NCBI GenBank assembly: GCA_013812465.1
Contig: JACCTK010000089.1
Coordinates: 1-19,244 of the forward strand
DNA length: 19,244 bases
Origin: Actinomycetota bacterium
Lineage (GTDB): Bacteria > Actinomycetota > Thermoleophilia > Gaiellales > Gaiellaceae
Direction: 5' to 3'
Part shown: piece by piece, positions 1 through 7,373 of the stretch
How the letters are laid out: each line of letters starts with the position of its first letter
How positions within the stretch are numbered: the stretch's first letter is position 1
Translations under genes and position numbers: made by a program
The notes under the pieces: model-generated
The model's input: the letters and a program-made list of their open reading frames with translations, nothing else
What the model was told of the DNA's origin: nothing
The model's database searches: none

Positions 1-235
1 AGACGTGCAGCGCTTGCCGCCACTCCCGAGGTCCGATGAGGCATTGCCGGAGCATGTCGAGGCGCGTCCGGACGACCGAGAACTCTTCGGCGTTGCGCGC
101 TCCATGCAGCAGTTCGAGCTTGACCGCGTCGCACGTCGCGATCTCGCGCGCCTCGAGTGCGCTGTCGAACCTCTCGCGGAGTAGATCGTCCCGGTCCGAC
201 CAAACCCAAGCGCTGGTGGCCGCTAGCTCGGCCAC
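1..235 (-). CDS. Orphan VapC-like PIN-domain protein, 3' end outside window, probably degenerate
   Basis: This minus-strand frame is open from GTG (235-233) to the window edge and is missed if only long ORFs are considered. Its 78 residues read like the front of a VapC ribonuclease: TSAWVW near the start, then IATCDAVKLELLHGARNAEE, the segment that carries the second acidic residue of this family, then LIGPREWRQALHV. PIN toxins normally begin with a hydrophobic strand ending in Asp (L-x-D-T-S-A-W). Here the residue is Ala6 (codon GCC, 220-218), so the first metal-binding Asp is missing. No ATG is available, no Shine-Dalgarno precedes the GTG, and the gene begins 39 nt after the stop of the HD-GYP gene with no antitoxin gene between. 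I infer a decayed or inactive orphan toxin. The fold assignment is fairly safe; the start and functional state are uncertain, and the C-terminal acidic residues lie outside the window. Confidence 0.65.
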   Translation of the reverse strand, partial: MAELAATSAWVWSDRDDLLRERFDSALEAREIATCDAVKLELLHGARNAEEFSVVRTRLDMLRQCLIGPREWRQALHV

Positions 236-274
236 TCGAATGATGGAAAGCGTGGCTGCGTATCCGATGATCCG

Positions 275-1675
275 TCAGACGGCGATGGCGAGCTCCTCGT
301 CGCGCTCACGTGCGAGAACGCGCTCGAGCGCATCGACAGAACGCGCGTCGAAAATGGTGCCCGCGCTTCCGCGCAGCAGGCGCATAGCCTCCTCGTGCGT
401 CCAGGCGGCGCGGTAGACGCGCCGCGACCGGAGCGCGTCGTAGACATCGCACGCGCTCAGGATCCTGGTGTCGAGGTCGAGCTCGCTGCGTCCCAACCCC
501 TGCGGGTACCCACTCCCGTCGAGCCGCTCGTGATGGTCGTGGACGAGGCGCAGAACGCTGTCGGGGAAGCCCCCGAGCTCGCGGAGGAGCCGCTTGCCAC
601 GCTCGGGGTGCTCTTCCACCAGCTCGAACTCCCGCTGCGAGAGCGGACCCGGACGCTTGAGGATCTCGTCGGGGATGCTGAGCTTGCCGATGTCGTGCAG
701 GAGGCCGCCGAGGGCGAGGGCGCGGAGCCGCTCGGGCGGAAGCGACAGCTCCTCGCCGACCTGGACGGCGCGAAGAGCAACCCGGCGCGTGTGCTCCTCC
801 GTGTACGTGTCCTTCTCCGCCATGTCGACGAGGAGCGCGCGAACGTGAGAGCCAAGGAACGCCTCCTCCTCCGCGACGAGATCGGCGCCTGTCAGATCGC
901 CCAGGAGCGGTCGCGAGCGGGCGGCCCCTCGGCGCAGATCGAGGGCCACGGGAACGCCGACGATCGCGATCCCGACGATCTCGAACCCGTGCCCGAGCCA
1001 CCAGCCGAGGTCCCACCAGCCGAGGAGCAGGGAAGCCGGGAGCGCGCTGGCGAGCCAGACGATGCCTACGGCGACGACGAGATCGCCCCGCCGGCGGGTG
1101 AGACGAAACGTGCGGAGAGCGCGCCAGAAGAGGAGCGCGAAGAACGTCATGCCAGCGACGAGCACAACGAGCGCCAGCGGGCTGCGGGGCTCGGGCACGG
1201 AAGGAACGAGGCTTGGCTCGACGAGAGCGGCGACCCCGAGCGCGAGGATGAGACAGACGGCGGCCGAGAGCAGGCCGAGCAGCGGTCGTACCGCCGCCGG
1301 TCGGCGCAGCGCCGGCACGACGCCGAGCGCGAGAATGGCGGCGCCCACCGGCAACGTCGCGCCGCCTGTGAACGCGACGACACCGTTCATGCCGACGATG
1401 ACCCCGGGCGTGGCGAGCCCGTGCAGGCAGAGAAGTGCGGCCATCACCGAGAACGCGCTCCCCACGAGTACCGCGTGGCCGTCGCGCTGACGCGCCCCCG
1501 CGACCGTCAGCGCGACAGCAGAAGCAGTCGCGATGCCGGCGCCGAGCGCGACGCCTGCAAAGTGGATCCAGCCGTCGACGTACACCGTCTCGCTGCCGAG
1601 AAAGTGGAGTAGGGCGATCGGCACGACGGCCACGAACGCGGCCAGGCCGAGCACCGGAACCCTTCGGTTCGCCAC
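275..1675 (-). CDS. Membrane-anchored HD-GYP domain phosphodiesterase
   Basis: The 466-residue product has two halves. Residues about 5-247 form seven or eight hydrophobic segments, a polytopic membrane module that could serve as a sensor. Residues about 270-460 form an HD-GYP domain: His295 in EEHTRR, the HDIGK motif at 327-331, HDHHERLDGSGYP at about 379-391 and ACDVYDALRSRRVY around 408-421. HD-GYP proteins hydrolyse cyclic di-GMP at a di- or tri-metal centre, so this protein probably adjusts c-di-GMP at the cytoplasmic membrane. All the metal ligands I can recognise are present, which suggests an active enzyme. No GGDEF, PAS or response-regulator domain is attached. The start is GTG with no strong ribosome binding site. 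It follows the uvrB-DUF2277 pair on the same strand, 39 nt past the DUF2277 stop. The signal sensed is unknown. Confidence 0.9.
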   Translation of the reverse strand: MANRRVPVLGLAAFVAVVPIALLHFLGSETVYVDGWIHFAGVALGAGIATASAVALTVAGARQRDGHAVLVGSAFSVMAALLCLHGLATPGVIVGMNGVVAFTGGATLPVGAAILALGVVPALRRPAAVRPLLGLLSAAVCLILALGVAALVEPSLVPSVPEPRSPLALVVLVAGMTFFALLFWRALRTFRLTRRRGDLVVAVGIVWLASALPASLLLGWWDLGWWLGHGFEIVGIAIVGVPVALDLRRGAARSRPLLGDLTGADLVAEEEAFLGSHVRALLVDMAEKDTYTEEHTRRVALRAVQVGEELSLPPERLRALALGGLLHDIGKLSIPDEILKRPGPLSQREFELVEEHPERGKRLLRELGGFPDSVLRLVHDHHERLDGSGYPQGLGRSELDLDTRILSACDVYDALRSRRVYRAAWTHEEAMRLLRGSAGTIFDARSVDALERVLARERDEELAIAV

Positions 1676-1714
1676 CCGTCTTGTATCGGCAGCGCGCCCG
1701 TGATGGTGAAGCCG

Positions 1715-1990
1715 CTACGCAGCGCGCCCGAAGCGCTCGGCGGCTCGAGCTCGAGCGCGCTCGGCCTCGACCTCGCGATCGCGCGGCGCGGCGTTCGTCA
1801 CCAGCTCCGCTAGCAGCCGCCGCGTCACGTCCGCTATCTCGTCGACTGCTCGCGCGAACACCGCCTCGTTCGCCTTCGCGGGCTTGGCGGCGCCGCTCAC
1901 CTTACGGACGTACTGAAGCGCCGCCGCGCGCACCTCGTCCTCGGTCGCGGGCGGCTCGAAGTTGTGAAGTGTCTTGATGTTTCTGCACAT
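1715..1990 (-). CDS. DUF2277 family small protein
   Basis: A 91-residue soluble protein beginning MCRNIKTLHNFEPPATEDEV, the characteristic opening of the DUF2277 family, where the MCRNI start and the FEPPAT segment are strongly conserved. No biochemical function is established for the family as far as I know. The rest is helical, with a basic, Ala/Arg-rich C-terminus ending in REVEAERARARAAERFGRAA. The ATG start at 1990 is preceded by a good Shine-Dalgarno (AGGAG, 5 nt spacing) that overlaps the uvrB stop codon. The gap to uvrB is only 8 bp, so the two are co-transcribed and possibly translationally coupled. A longer overlapping frame in the same register is a shadow of uvrB. Confidence 0.85.
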   Translation of the reverse strand: MCRNIKTLHNFEPPATEDEVRAAALQYVRKVSGAAKPAKANEAVFARAVDEIADVTRRLLAELVTNAAPRDREVEAERARARAAERFGRAA

Positions 1991-1998
1991 GATCTCTC

Positions 1999-4008
1999 CT
2001 ATCCCGTGGCTGGCGCGAACGCCTGCAGCTCCCGGCGCAGCTCCTTGATCTCGTCCCGAAGCCTGGGGGCGTACTCGAAGCGGAGCTCCTCGGCCGCAAG
2101 GTACATCTCCTCCTCGAGCGTGATGACGAGCTTCTCGAGCTCCTCGCCGGTCATCCCCTCCACCTGAGCCTTCCCTCGCCGGCGGCGTGATGACGGAACG
2201 TGCGGAGACTCGAGCGACAGCAGCTCGGCGATGTCGGACACTCCCTTGACGATCGTCTCGGGGGTGATCCCGTGCTCCTCGTTGTAGGCGATCTGGTACT
2301 CGCGCCGGCGGTTGGTCTCCTCCATCGCGCCGACGATCGCCTCCGTTCGCTTGTCGGCGTAGAGGAGGACCTTTCCGGCCGTGTTGCGACCGGCGCGCCC
2401 CGTGGTCTGGATGAGCGCGGTCTTGCCGCGCAGAAAGCCCTCCTTGTCGGCGTCGAGCACGGCGACGAGCGATACCTCGGGCAGGTCGAGCCCCTCGCGC
2501 AGGAGGTTGACGCCGACGAGGACGTCGTACTCGCCGAGGCGGAGCTCGCGGATGATCCCGATCCGGTCGAGCGTGTTGATCTCGGAGTGGAGGTAGCGCG
2601 CGCGAACCCCGGCCTCCAGGAGATAGTCGGTCAAGTCCTCGGCCATCTTCTTGGTCAGCGTGGTGATGAGCGTGCGCTCGCCGACCTCCTCGCGGTGGCG
2701 GATCTCGTTCAGGAGGTCGTCGATCTGATTCTTGGTAGGGCGGAGCTCGACCTCGGGATCGACGATCCCGGTCGGGCGGATCAGCTGCTGGGAAATCACC
2801 TTGGAACGGGAAAGCTCGAATGGCCCGGGGGTCGCGGAGACGAAGACGAGCTGGTTGACCTTGCTCAGGAACTCGTCGAAGCGCAACGGGCGGTTGTCGA
2901 GCGCCGACGGCAGCCGGAAGCCGTAGTCGATCAGCGTCTGCTTGCGTGAGCGGTCGCCCTCGTACATCCCGCCGAGCTGAGGGACGGTCTGATGCGACTC
3001 GTCCACGAACACGACGAAGTCGTCGGGGAAGTAGTCGATCAGCGTGAACGGATGCGTGCCCGGGGCGCGACCCTCGAGGATGCGCGAGTAGTTCTCGATG
3101 CCGCTCGTGAAGCCGAGCTCCCTCAGCATCTCCATGTCGTACTCCGTCCGCTGCCGTATGCGATGCGCCTCGAGCATGCGGTCCTCCGCCTCGAACTTCG
3201 CGACCTGCTGCTCGAGCTCCGCCCGGATGTCGTCGATCGCCCGATCGATCGTCGGCTTGGAGGTGACGTATTCGGTGGCGGGCCAGATGACGAGGTTGTC
3301 GAGCCGCGCGTAAACCTCGCCGGTGAGCGGGTCGAAGTGGGTGATCTGCTCGACGTCGTCGCCGAAGAACGAGATTCGGTATCCCGTCTCCTGGTTCGCG
3401 GGCTGAATCTCCATCACGTCGCCCTTCACCCGAAAGCGCCCGCGGCCGAGCACCGTGTCGTTGCGGACGTACTGGCTCTCGATCAGCTTCCGGAGCACCT
3501 CGTCTCGGTCGTGCACCTCCCCCACCTCCAGGATCAGCACGCGCTCGCGCCACTCGTCCGGCGAGCCGAGCCCGTAGATGCAGGAGACGGAGGCAACAAC
3601 GACGACATCGCGGCGCGTGAGGAGCGAGGACGTGGCGGAGAGTCGCAATCGTGCGATGTCGTCGTTCTGCGACGAGTCCTTCTCGATGTAGAGGTCGGCC
3701 TGCGGGATGTACGCCTCCGGCTGGTAGTAGTCGTAGTACGAGACGAAGTACTCGACCGCGTTCTCGGGGAAAAACTCCCGGAACTCGTTGCAGAGCTGCG
3801 CGGCGAGCGTCTTGTTGTGCGCGATCACGAGCGCCGGGCGCTGTATCTTCTCGATCGTCCACGCCATGGTCGCCGTCTTGCCCGTCCCGGTGGCCCCGAG
3901 GAGCGTCTGGAAACGGTTGCCCTCGGAAACCGACGCCGCGATCTCGCCGATCGCGCGCGGCTGGTCGCCCATGGGCGCGTACTGGTCGGTGGCGTGGAAT
4001 GCCTGCAC
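1999..4008 (-). CDS. uvrB: UvrABC excinuclease subunit B
   Basis: The 669-residue product is full length for UvrB, the damage-verifying helicase-like subunit of nucleotide excision repair that receives DNA from UvrA and recruits UvrC. Visible are GDQPRAI near residue 14, the Walker A GATGTGKT (38-45), the beta-hairpin region with VSYYDYYQPEAYIPQ and DLYIEKDSS, IYGLG, the DEAD-like VFVDESHQ, the motif V/VI region GVNLLREGLDLPEVSLVAVLDADKEG and TGRAGRN, and a C-terminal UVR motif (EELEKLVITLEEEMYLAAEE) that contacts UvrC. The start is GTG at 4008. The bases just upstream hold TACGCT, six nucleotides before the GTG, and no Shine-Dalgarno, so initiation may be leaderless. I see no LexA-type operator. 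The DUF2277 gene follows 8 bp downstream. Confidence 0.97.
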   Translation of the reverse strand: MQAFHATDQYAPMGDQPRAIGEIAASVSEGNRFQTLLGATGTGKTATMAWTIEKIQRPALVIAHNKTLAAQLCNEFREFFPENAVEYFVSYYDYYQPEAYIPQADLYIEKDSSQNDDIARLRLSATSSLLTRRDVVVVASVSCIYGLGSPDEWRERVLILEVGEVHDRDEVLRKLIESQYVRNDTVLGRGRFRVKGDVMEIQPANQETGYRISFFGDDVEQITHFDPLTGEVYARLDNLVIWPATEYVTSKPTIDRAIDDIRAELEQQVAKFEAEDRMLEAHRIRQRTEYDMEMLRELGFTSGIENYSRILEGRAPGTHPFTLIDYFPDDFVVFVDESHQTVPQLGGMYEGDRSRKQTLIDYGFRLPSALDNRPLRFDEFLSKVNQLVFVSATPGPFELSRSKVISQQLIRPTGIVDPEVELRPTKNQIDDLLNEIRHREEVGERTLITTLTKKMAEDLTDYLLEAGVRARYLHSEINTLDRIGIIRELRLGEYDVLVGVNLLREGLDLPEVSLVAVLDADKEGFLRGKTALIQTTGRAGRNTAGKVLLYADKRTEAIVGAMEETNRRREYQIAYNEEHGITPETIVKGVSDIAELLSLESPHVPSSRRRRGKAQVEGMTGEELEKLVITLEEEMYLAAEELRFEYAPRLRDEIKELRRELQAFAPATG

Positions 4009-4014
4009 GAGATC

Positions 4015-4020
4015 AGCGTA
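4015..4020 (-). promoter_or_regulatory. Candidate -10 box of uvrB (TACGCT)
   Basis: On the minus strand TACGCT fits the actinobacterial TANNNT -10 pattern. It is followed by GATCTC and then the GTG start of uvrB, a spacing expected if transcription starts at the start codon. I see no clear -35 box in the GC-rich stretch upstream. Inferred from sequence pattern only. Confidence 0.4.
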
Positions 4021-4065
4021 GCCGGGCCGGGGCGAGGTGCTTGCCGCCTCGAGATGCGGAAAAGG

Positions 4066-4464
4066 CTACGGCCGCAGCTCGACGAAGCCGGCTGCCGTGA
4101 AGTCGCCGTCGAAAGCGAGCACCTCGCGAATCCTCAACGACTTCATCAGCGCGAAGCTCGTCGCGTCCACGAATGAGTACTCGCGCTCGTCGTGGCGCCT
4201 GAGCCAGCGCAGCGCATCCTCCTCCAGCGCCTCCGGCATCCGCACCACCTCCACTCGGTCGGAACGCAGAAGACGATCGAGGAAGTGCACGGCGCCGCGG
4301 TGCCCCACGCGACGCCGCAGGAAAGTCCAGGTCTCGCCGCGGACATGGGTGGTCGTGACCAGCGGCGAGCCTGCATGCCTCCGCAGCAGTAGCTCGGCGT
4401 CCGCGTGATTCGCGTCCCGCGCCATGCGAAGCGCCACCCAGAAGGAGCTGTCCACGAAGATCAC
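4066..4464 (-). CDS. vapC: VapC-type PIN-domain ribonuclease toxin
   Basis: A 132-residue PIN-domain protein of usual VapC length. The acidic metal site looks intact: Asp5 in MIFVDSSFW, Glu44 in VRGETWTFL, Asp100 in YSFVDATSFALM, and Asp119/Asp121 in AFDGDF near the C-terminus. VapC toxins are magnesium-dependent endoribonucleases, often cutting tRNA or rRNA, and are held inactive by the partner antitoxin. Its ATG overlaps the end of the upstream antitoxin gene by 4 bp, the usual translationally coupled VapBC arrangement. It lies between uvrB and a decayed metalloprotease gene, so it is probably part of accessory DNA inserted into a conserved core-gene neighbourhood. The RNA target cannot be read from the sequence. 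Confidence 0.9.
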   Translation of the reverse strand: MIFVDSSFWVALRMARDANHADAELLLRRHAGSPLVTTTHVRGETWTFLRRRVGHRGAVHFLDRLLRSDRVEVVRMPEALEEDALRWLRRHDEREYSFVDATSFALMKSLRIREVLAFDGDFTAAGFVELRP

Positions 4465-4679
4465 CGCGGGTAGACGACGTCGTCCACTTGGGCGGGCTCG
4501 GCATCTGCGTCTGCAGCGACCATCTCCCAGAGCGGATCATCCTCGATCGGAGCCAGCGGCCGTAGGCGCTCGCCGACATAGCGCCGGATGAGGGCAGCTT
4601 TAGAGGTTCGCTCCACTCGCGCGCGCCGCTCCAAGGCGTCGTCGAGCTCCACTTCGATCATGATCTGCAAGCGTTTCAC
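4461..4679 (-). CDS. vapB: VapB-type ribbon-helix-helix antitoxin
   Basis: A small protein read from GTG (4679-4677) as (M)KRLQIMIEVELDDALERR, then TSKAALIRRYVGERL, a ribbon-helix-helix DNA-binding fold in which the first strand and two helices dimerise. The C-terminal part (LAPIEDDPLWEMVAADADAE...VDDVVYPR) is acidic and would wrap the VapC active site. Such antitoxins normally also repress their own promoter. A longer reading from ATG at 4694 adds five residues (MYTPP), but that ATG overlaps a consensus-like -10 box (TATACT, 4691-4686). RHH antitoxins typically begin MKR-like, so I prefer the GTG, which would be a leaderless start. The 3' end overlaps vapC by 4 bp. Confidence 0.85.
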   Translation of the reverse strand: MKRLQIMIEVELDDALERRARVERTSKAALIRRYVGERLRPLAPIEDDPLWEMVAADADAEPAQVDDVVYPR

Positions 4680-4685
4680 TGGTGG

Positions 4686-4716
4686 AGTATACATCGTAAA
4701 GATGATGTTGGTGTAA
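4686..4716 (-). promoter_or_regulatory. Candidate vapBC promoter
   Basis: On the minus strand TATACT (4691-4686) is a near-perfect -10 box, six nucleotides before the GTG start of vapB. TTACAC (4716-4711), 19 nt upstream, is a possible but loosely spaced -35 box. Between them is a short inverted repeat CATC-TTTAC-GATG (4692-4704), a conceivable antitoxin operator. Pattern-based inference. Confidence 0.5.
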
Positions 4717-4809
4717 CAGTGGAATGGTGTGTCCCGTGGCGCTTCTCACCGGGCCCGACACGTCGAGGCGGCGGGTGGCCTATACGAAAGGAGGGTTGAC
4801 GCGCAGAGG

Positions 4810-6170
4810 ATGGAGATGAAACTGCAAGGCATGCTGCGGCTCGCGACTGTCGTTGTCGTCGCCTGCGCCGCGGCCGGTGGCGCGGCGAGCGAGATCGACA
4901 CGCGCTTTACCGTCCACGACTTATCCCGCCAGCAGGCGAAGACACTCGCGGCGTCGTCCGCCCCAGCCCGGGCGCCCGCCAGAGCAGCGCGACCTGGTGC
5001 GGCACGCCGGGGCAAGCAGACCTCGCGCCGAATGCGGTCGCCGGGAATCCCGTCCACTGGGTGTATGCGGTTCCATCGGACGGCGCGGACCGGTTCGCCT
5101 CATTCGGAAGCGTCATGCAGACCGATGCGGAGTCGATCGACGCCTGATGGCGATCGCAAGATCCACTCCGTGCTCCGCGGAACGATCTCGCGCCGTTCTC
5201 GTGCGGCTCACAGCTGGATCTGACGCTGTTCCGGCTCACTCAATCGAGCTCGCAGCTGTCCTCGATCGATGCCCGCTTTGGCGCGATCACGTCCTCTCTG
5301 TTGGCGCGCGGATTCGGCTCGCGCCACACCAAATACCTCGTGTACTACGACGGCCCCGTGGAGCCGGACATCTGCGGCCAGGGCGGCAGCAACTCGAGCG
5401 GGCTCGGTTTCGCCGTCGTGTATGTGCAGGCGTGTCCCGGCGTGCCGTGGAACACCACCGCCGCGCACGAGCTCCTGCATACGCTCGGCGCAGTCGCGAC
5501 CGGCGCGCCGCACATGTGTCCCGTGCCCGACGACGGACATGTCTGCGACAACGCTCTCGACCTGATGTACCCGTTCGGGGACGAGACGCCGATCACCGGG
5601 CTCTCACTCGACTCCGGCCGCGACGACTATTACGGGCACGCGGGATCCTGGCCCGATACGCAGGATTCGCCCTGGCTCGTCCAGCTCGACCGCCAGGTGC
5701 CGTTCGCGCTCACCGTCTCGGGATCGGGCTCCGTTACCGGGGACGTGCCGGGGCTGCGCTGCAGCCAGAGCTGCACGACGACCTGGAGCGCGGGTACAAC
5801 GCTCGAGCTGAGCGCGACGCCGACCACAGGCACCAAGCTCGTCGGCTGGGGCGCAAGCTGCTCCGGCCGATCGACGTGCAAGGTCGTTGTCGAGCCCGGG
5901 AAAAACGTGTCGGCAACCTTCGCTCTCGCGACGTACCGGCTGACGGTTGCCGTCACCGGCCAAGGCTCCGTGCGCAGCTCGCGGCCCGGGATCGCCTGCC
6001 CCTCGCGGTGCTCCTCGCTCGTCCCCTCCTACGAGGCGATGCGGCTCACGCCGGCGCCGGCGAAGGGGTGGCGCCTCAAGCAGTGGAGTGGCGCGTGCCG
6101 CGGGAAGGGTGTCTGCTCCGTTCCGATGACGAGCGCGACGAGCGCTAGAGCCGAGTTCGTCCGCCGGTAG
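4810..6170 (+). pseudogene. Secreted HEXXH zinc-metalloprotease-like gene with C-terminal beta-repeats, frameshifted and interrupted by TGA
   Basis: One ancestral gene appears split over two frames. The first (from ATG 4810, or ATG 4831) gives a signal peptide, MLRLATVVVVACAAAGGAAS, and leads to FTVHDLSRQQAKTLAASS. Past about 4985 the protein-like frame is the one in register with 6170: SSATWCGTPGQADLAPN, VHWVYAVPSDGADRFAS, MQTDAESIDA, then TGA (5145-5147), then WRSQDPLRAPRNDLAPFSCG and on without a stop to TAG at 6170. The TGA most simply replaces a Trp codon (IDAWWR). The catalytic signature is AAHELLHTLG (HELLH at 5466-5480), followed by APHMCPVPDDGHVC and LDLMYP, which could supply the third ligand and a Met-turn-like element. 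Two Cys-containing repeats resembling the bacterial InlB-B type follow (about 5700-5920 and 5935-6160). Two independent lesions argue for a pseudogene; assembly error is the alternative. The TAG lies 1 bp from the end of the convergent transglycosylase gene. Confidence 0.75.
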
Positions 6171-6171
6171 A

Positions 6172-6756
6172 TCACAGACCGAGCTCAGAGGGGTACGCGT
6201 CCGCGTACACGTCCCTGATGCGCAAGACGTCCGCCACATAGCCTCGCGTCTCGGGAAACGCGATCCCGGCTCCGTCCGCACGCCAGCGATCGACGTTTCC
6301 CTGGCCGGCGTGGTACGCAGCGAGCATGAGCCTCGTGTCGTCGTACCTCCCCCGCAGATGGTCGAGGTACCAAGAGCCGTAGCGGACGTTGATCTCGGGA
6401 TCGCGCAGATCGGCCACGACGAAACGCTCGCCGCCGGTGCGAAGCGCGATCCCCTTCGCGGTGTCCGGCAGAAGCTGCATCAGCCCGACCGCTCCCGCGG
6501 CCGACTCCGCCTGCGAGTCGAAGCGGCTCTCGACGTACACGACCGCGGCCAGAAGCGCTGGGTCGAGGGCGTGGTTCGACGCGTGGCCGCGCAGGATGTG
6601 CTCGAACTCGAGCGGGTAGCGCGCGCGCAGGTATGTGTCCGGCTCAGTCTTTACGACCCAAGCCGAAGTCGCGCCCACACCCAGAACAGCGACGGCTATG
6701 AAGATAAGGAACCGCACGGCGAATGTGCGAGAAACGACCAGGCGGCCATGTGACAC
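6172..6756 (-). CDS. Membrane-anchored lytic transglycosylase (SLT/GEWL fold)
   Basis: A 194-residue protein with one N-terminal hydrophobic segment (about 15-35, FLIFIAVAVLGVG), so it is either anchored in the membrane or secreted. The catalytic domain follows: ALDPALLAAVVYVESRFD with the probable catalytic Glu76, AAGAVGLMQLLPDTA, then LRDPEINVRYGSWYLDHL and LMLAAYHAGQGNV, all standard for the soluble lytic transglycosylase family that cleaves peptidoglycan between MurNAc and GlcNAc. Length suits the minimal single-domain form. The annotated start is a GTG at 6756 inside a palindromic repeat and only 4 bp after the coaE stop, with no Shine-Dalgarno. A GTG at 6717 just before the hydrophobic segment is the alternative. 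It follows coaE in the same operon and converges with the metalloprotease pseudogene. Confidence 0.88.
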   Translation of the reverse strand: MSHGRLVVSRTFAVRFLIFIAVAVLGVGATSAWVVKTEPDTYLRARYPLEFEHILRGHASNHALDPALLAAVVYVESRFDSQAESAAGAVGLMQLLPDTAKGIALRTGGERFVVADLRDPEINVRYGSWYLDHLRGRYDDTRLMLAAYHAGQGNVDRWRADGAGIAFPETRGYVADVLRIRDVYADAYPSELGL

Positions 6757-6768
6757 TGTGTCACTTGG
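6749..6768. repeat. 20-bp palindromic repeat, copy 1 (coaE/transglycosylase junction)
   Basis: TGTGACACTGTGTCACTTGG occurs here and again, identically, at 10418-10437 in the same orientation. Its core GTGACAC-T-GTGTCAC is a perfect 7-bp inverted repeat around one base. This copy covers the coaE stop codon and supplies the probable GTG start of the transglycosylase. It could be a repetitive palindrome or a protein-binding site; the sequence alone does not say which. Confidence 0.85.
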
Positions 6769-7369
6769 CCATTCCGCTTCCGCAAGAAGCCAGGGTAGCC
6801 ATCACGCCCGCAACCCAGGCATCGAGCTCCTCGGGCGTGCCGGTGTTGACGTAGACGAAATCGCCACGCTTCGCCTTCTCCTTGTCAGGCAGCAGCCGCG
6901 CTTCGCGATCGTCCTTGCGTCCGCCGCGACGGGCCTCGCGGAGCTTCGCCGGCGCGGTGATTACAACCACCTTGTCGAAGCGTGTCTCCGCTCCGACCTC
7001 GTACAGGAGCGGCACTTCGGTCACGCAGACCCGAGGCGGAGTGGCCAACGCGGCGAGCTGCTCGCGCCACGCGAGGTACTCGCGCGACACGAGCGGGTGC
7101 AGCAGCCCTTCCAGGAACTCGAGCGCGTCACGATCCTTGAAGACGCGAAGCGCGACGCGCTCGCGATCGGGAGCTCCGTCCTCGCCCAGGATCTCGTCAC
7201 CGAATCGTTCCACGAGCGCGCCCTTGACCTCGGGATCGGTCGCGAGGAGGTGGTGGACGATCTCGTCGCTCGAGACGGTCGCGGCGCCGTGGCGACGGAA
7301 GCTCTGGAGAGCAGAGCTCTTGCCGGCGCCGATGCCGCCGGTGATCGCAACCGCGATCGGAGGCTGCAA
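6761..7369 (-). CDS. coaE: Dephospho-CoA kinase
   Basis: The 202-residue product catalyses the last step of coenzyme A synthesis, ATP-dependent phosphorylation of dephospho-CoA. Seen are the P-loop ITGGIGAGKSSALQSF at about residues 9-24, SSDEIVHHLL with the CoA-site Asp35, HPLVSREYLAWREQ in the lid region, and VTEVPLLYEVGAE followed by DKVVVITAP, all typical CoaE. Length is normal. The frame is open much further upstream, inside rpsA, but that part is low-complexity shadow. The only sensible start before the P-loop is TTG at 7369, 4 bp past the rpsA stop codon and without a Shine-Dalgarno, which suggests translational coupling to rpsA. The order polA-rpsA-coaE is a conserved actinobacterial block. 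The 3' end (MAK, then TGA) lies in a palindromic repeat. Confidence 0.93.
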   Translation of the reverse strand: MQPPIAVAITGGIGAGKSSALQSFRRHGAATVSSDEIVHHLLATDPEVKGALVERFGDEILGEDGAPDRERVALRVFKDRDALEFLEGLLHPLVSREYLAWREQLAALATPPRVCVTEVPLLYEVGAETRFDKVVVITAPAKLREARRGGRKDDREARLLPDKEKAKRGDFVYVNTGTPEELDAWVAGVMATLASCGSGMAK

Positions 7370-7373
7370 GGTG

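Noticed and set aside
395..1612. Long plus-strand open frame (405 codons) opposite the HD-GYP gene
   Set aside because: It is a GC-rich antisense shadow of a clear HD-GYP gene. Its translation is low-complexity and charged, with no domain signature.
4006..4065. LexA/SOS operator upstream of uvrB
   Set aside because: uvrB is often SOS-regulated, so I looked for a GAAC...GTTC-type palindrome in this gap and saw none.
4853..6148. Plus-strand open frame of 431 codons overlapping the metalloprotease
   Set aside because: It is Arg/Pro-rich without motifs. The protease motifs (HELLH, beta repeats) are in another frame.
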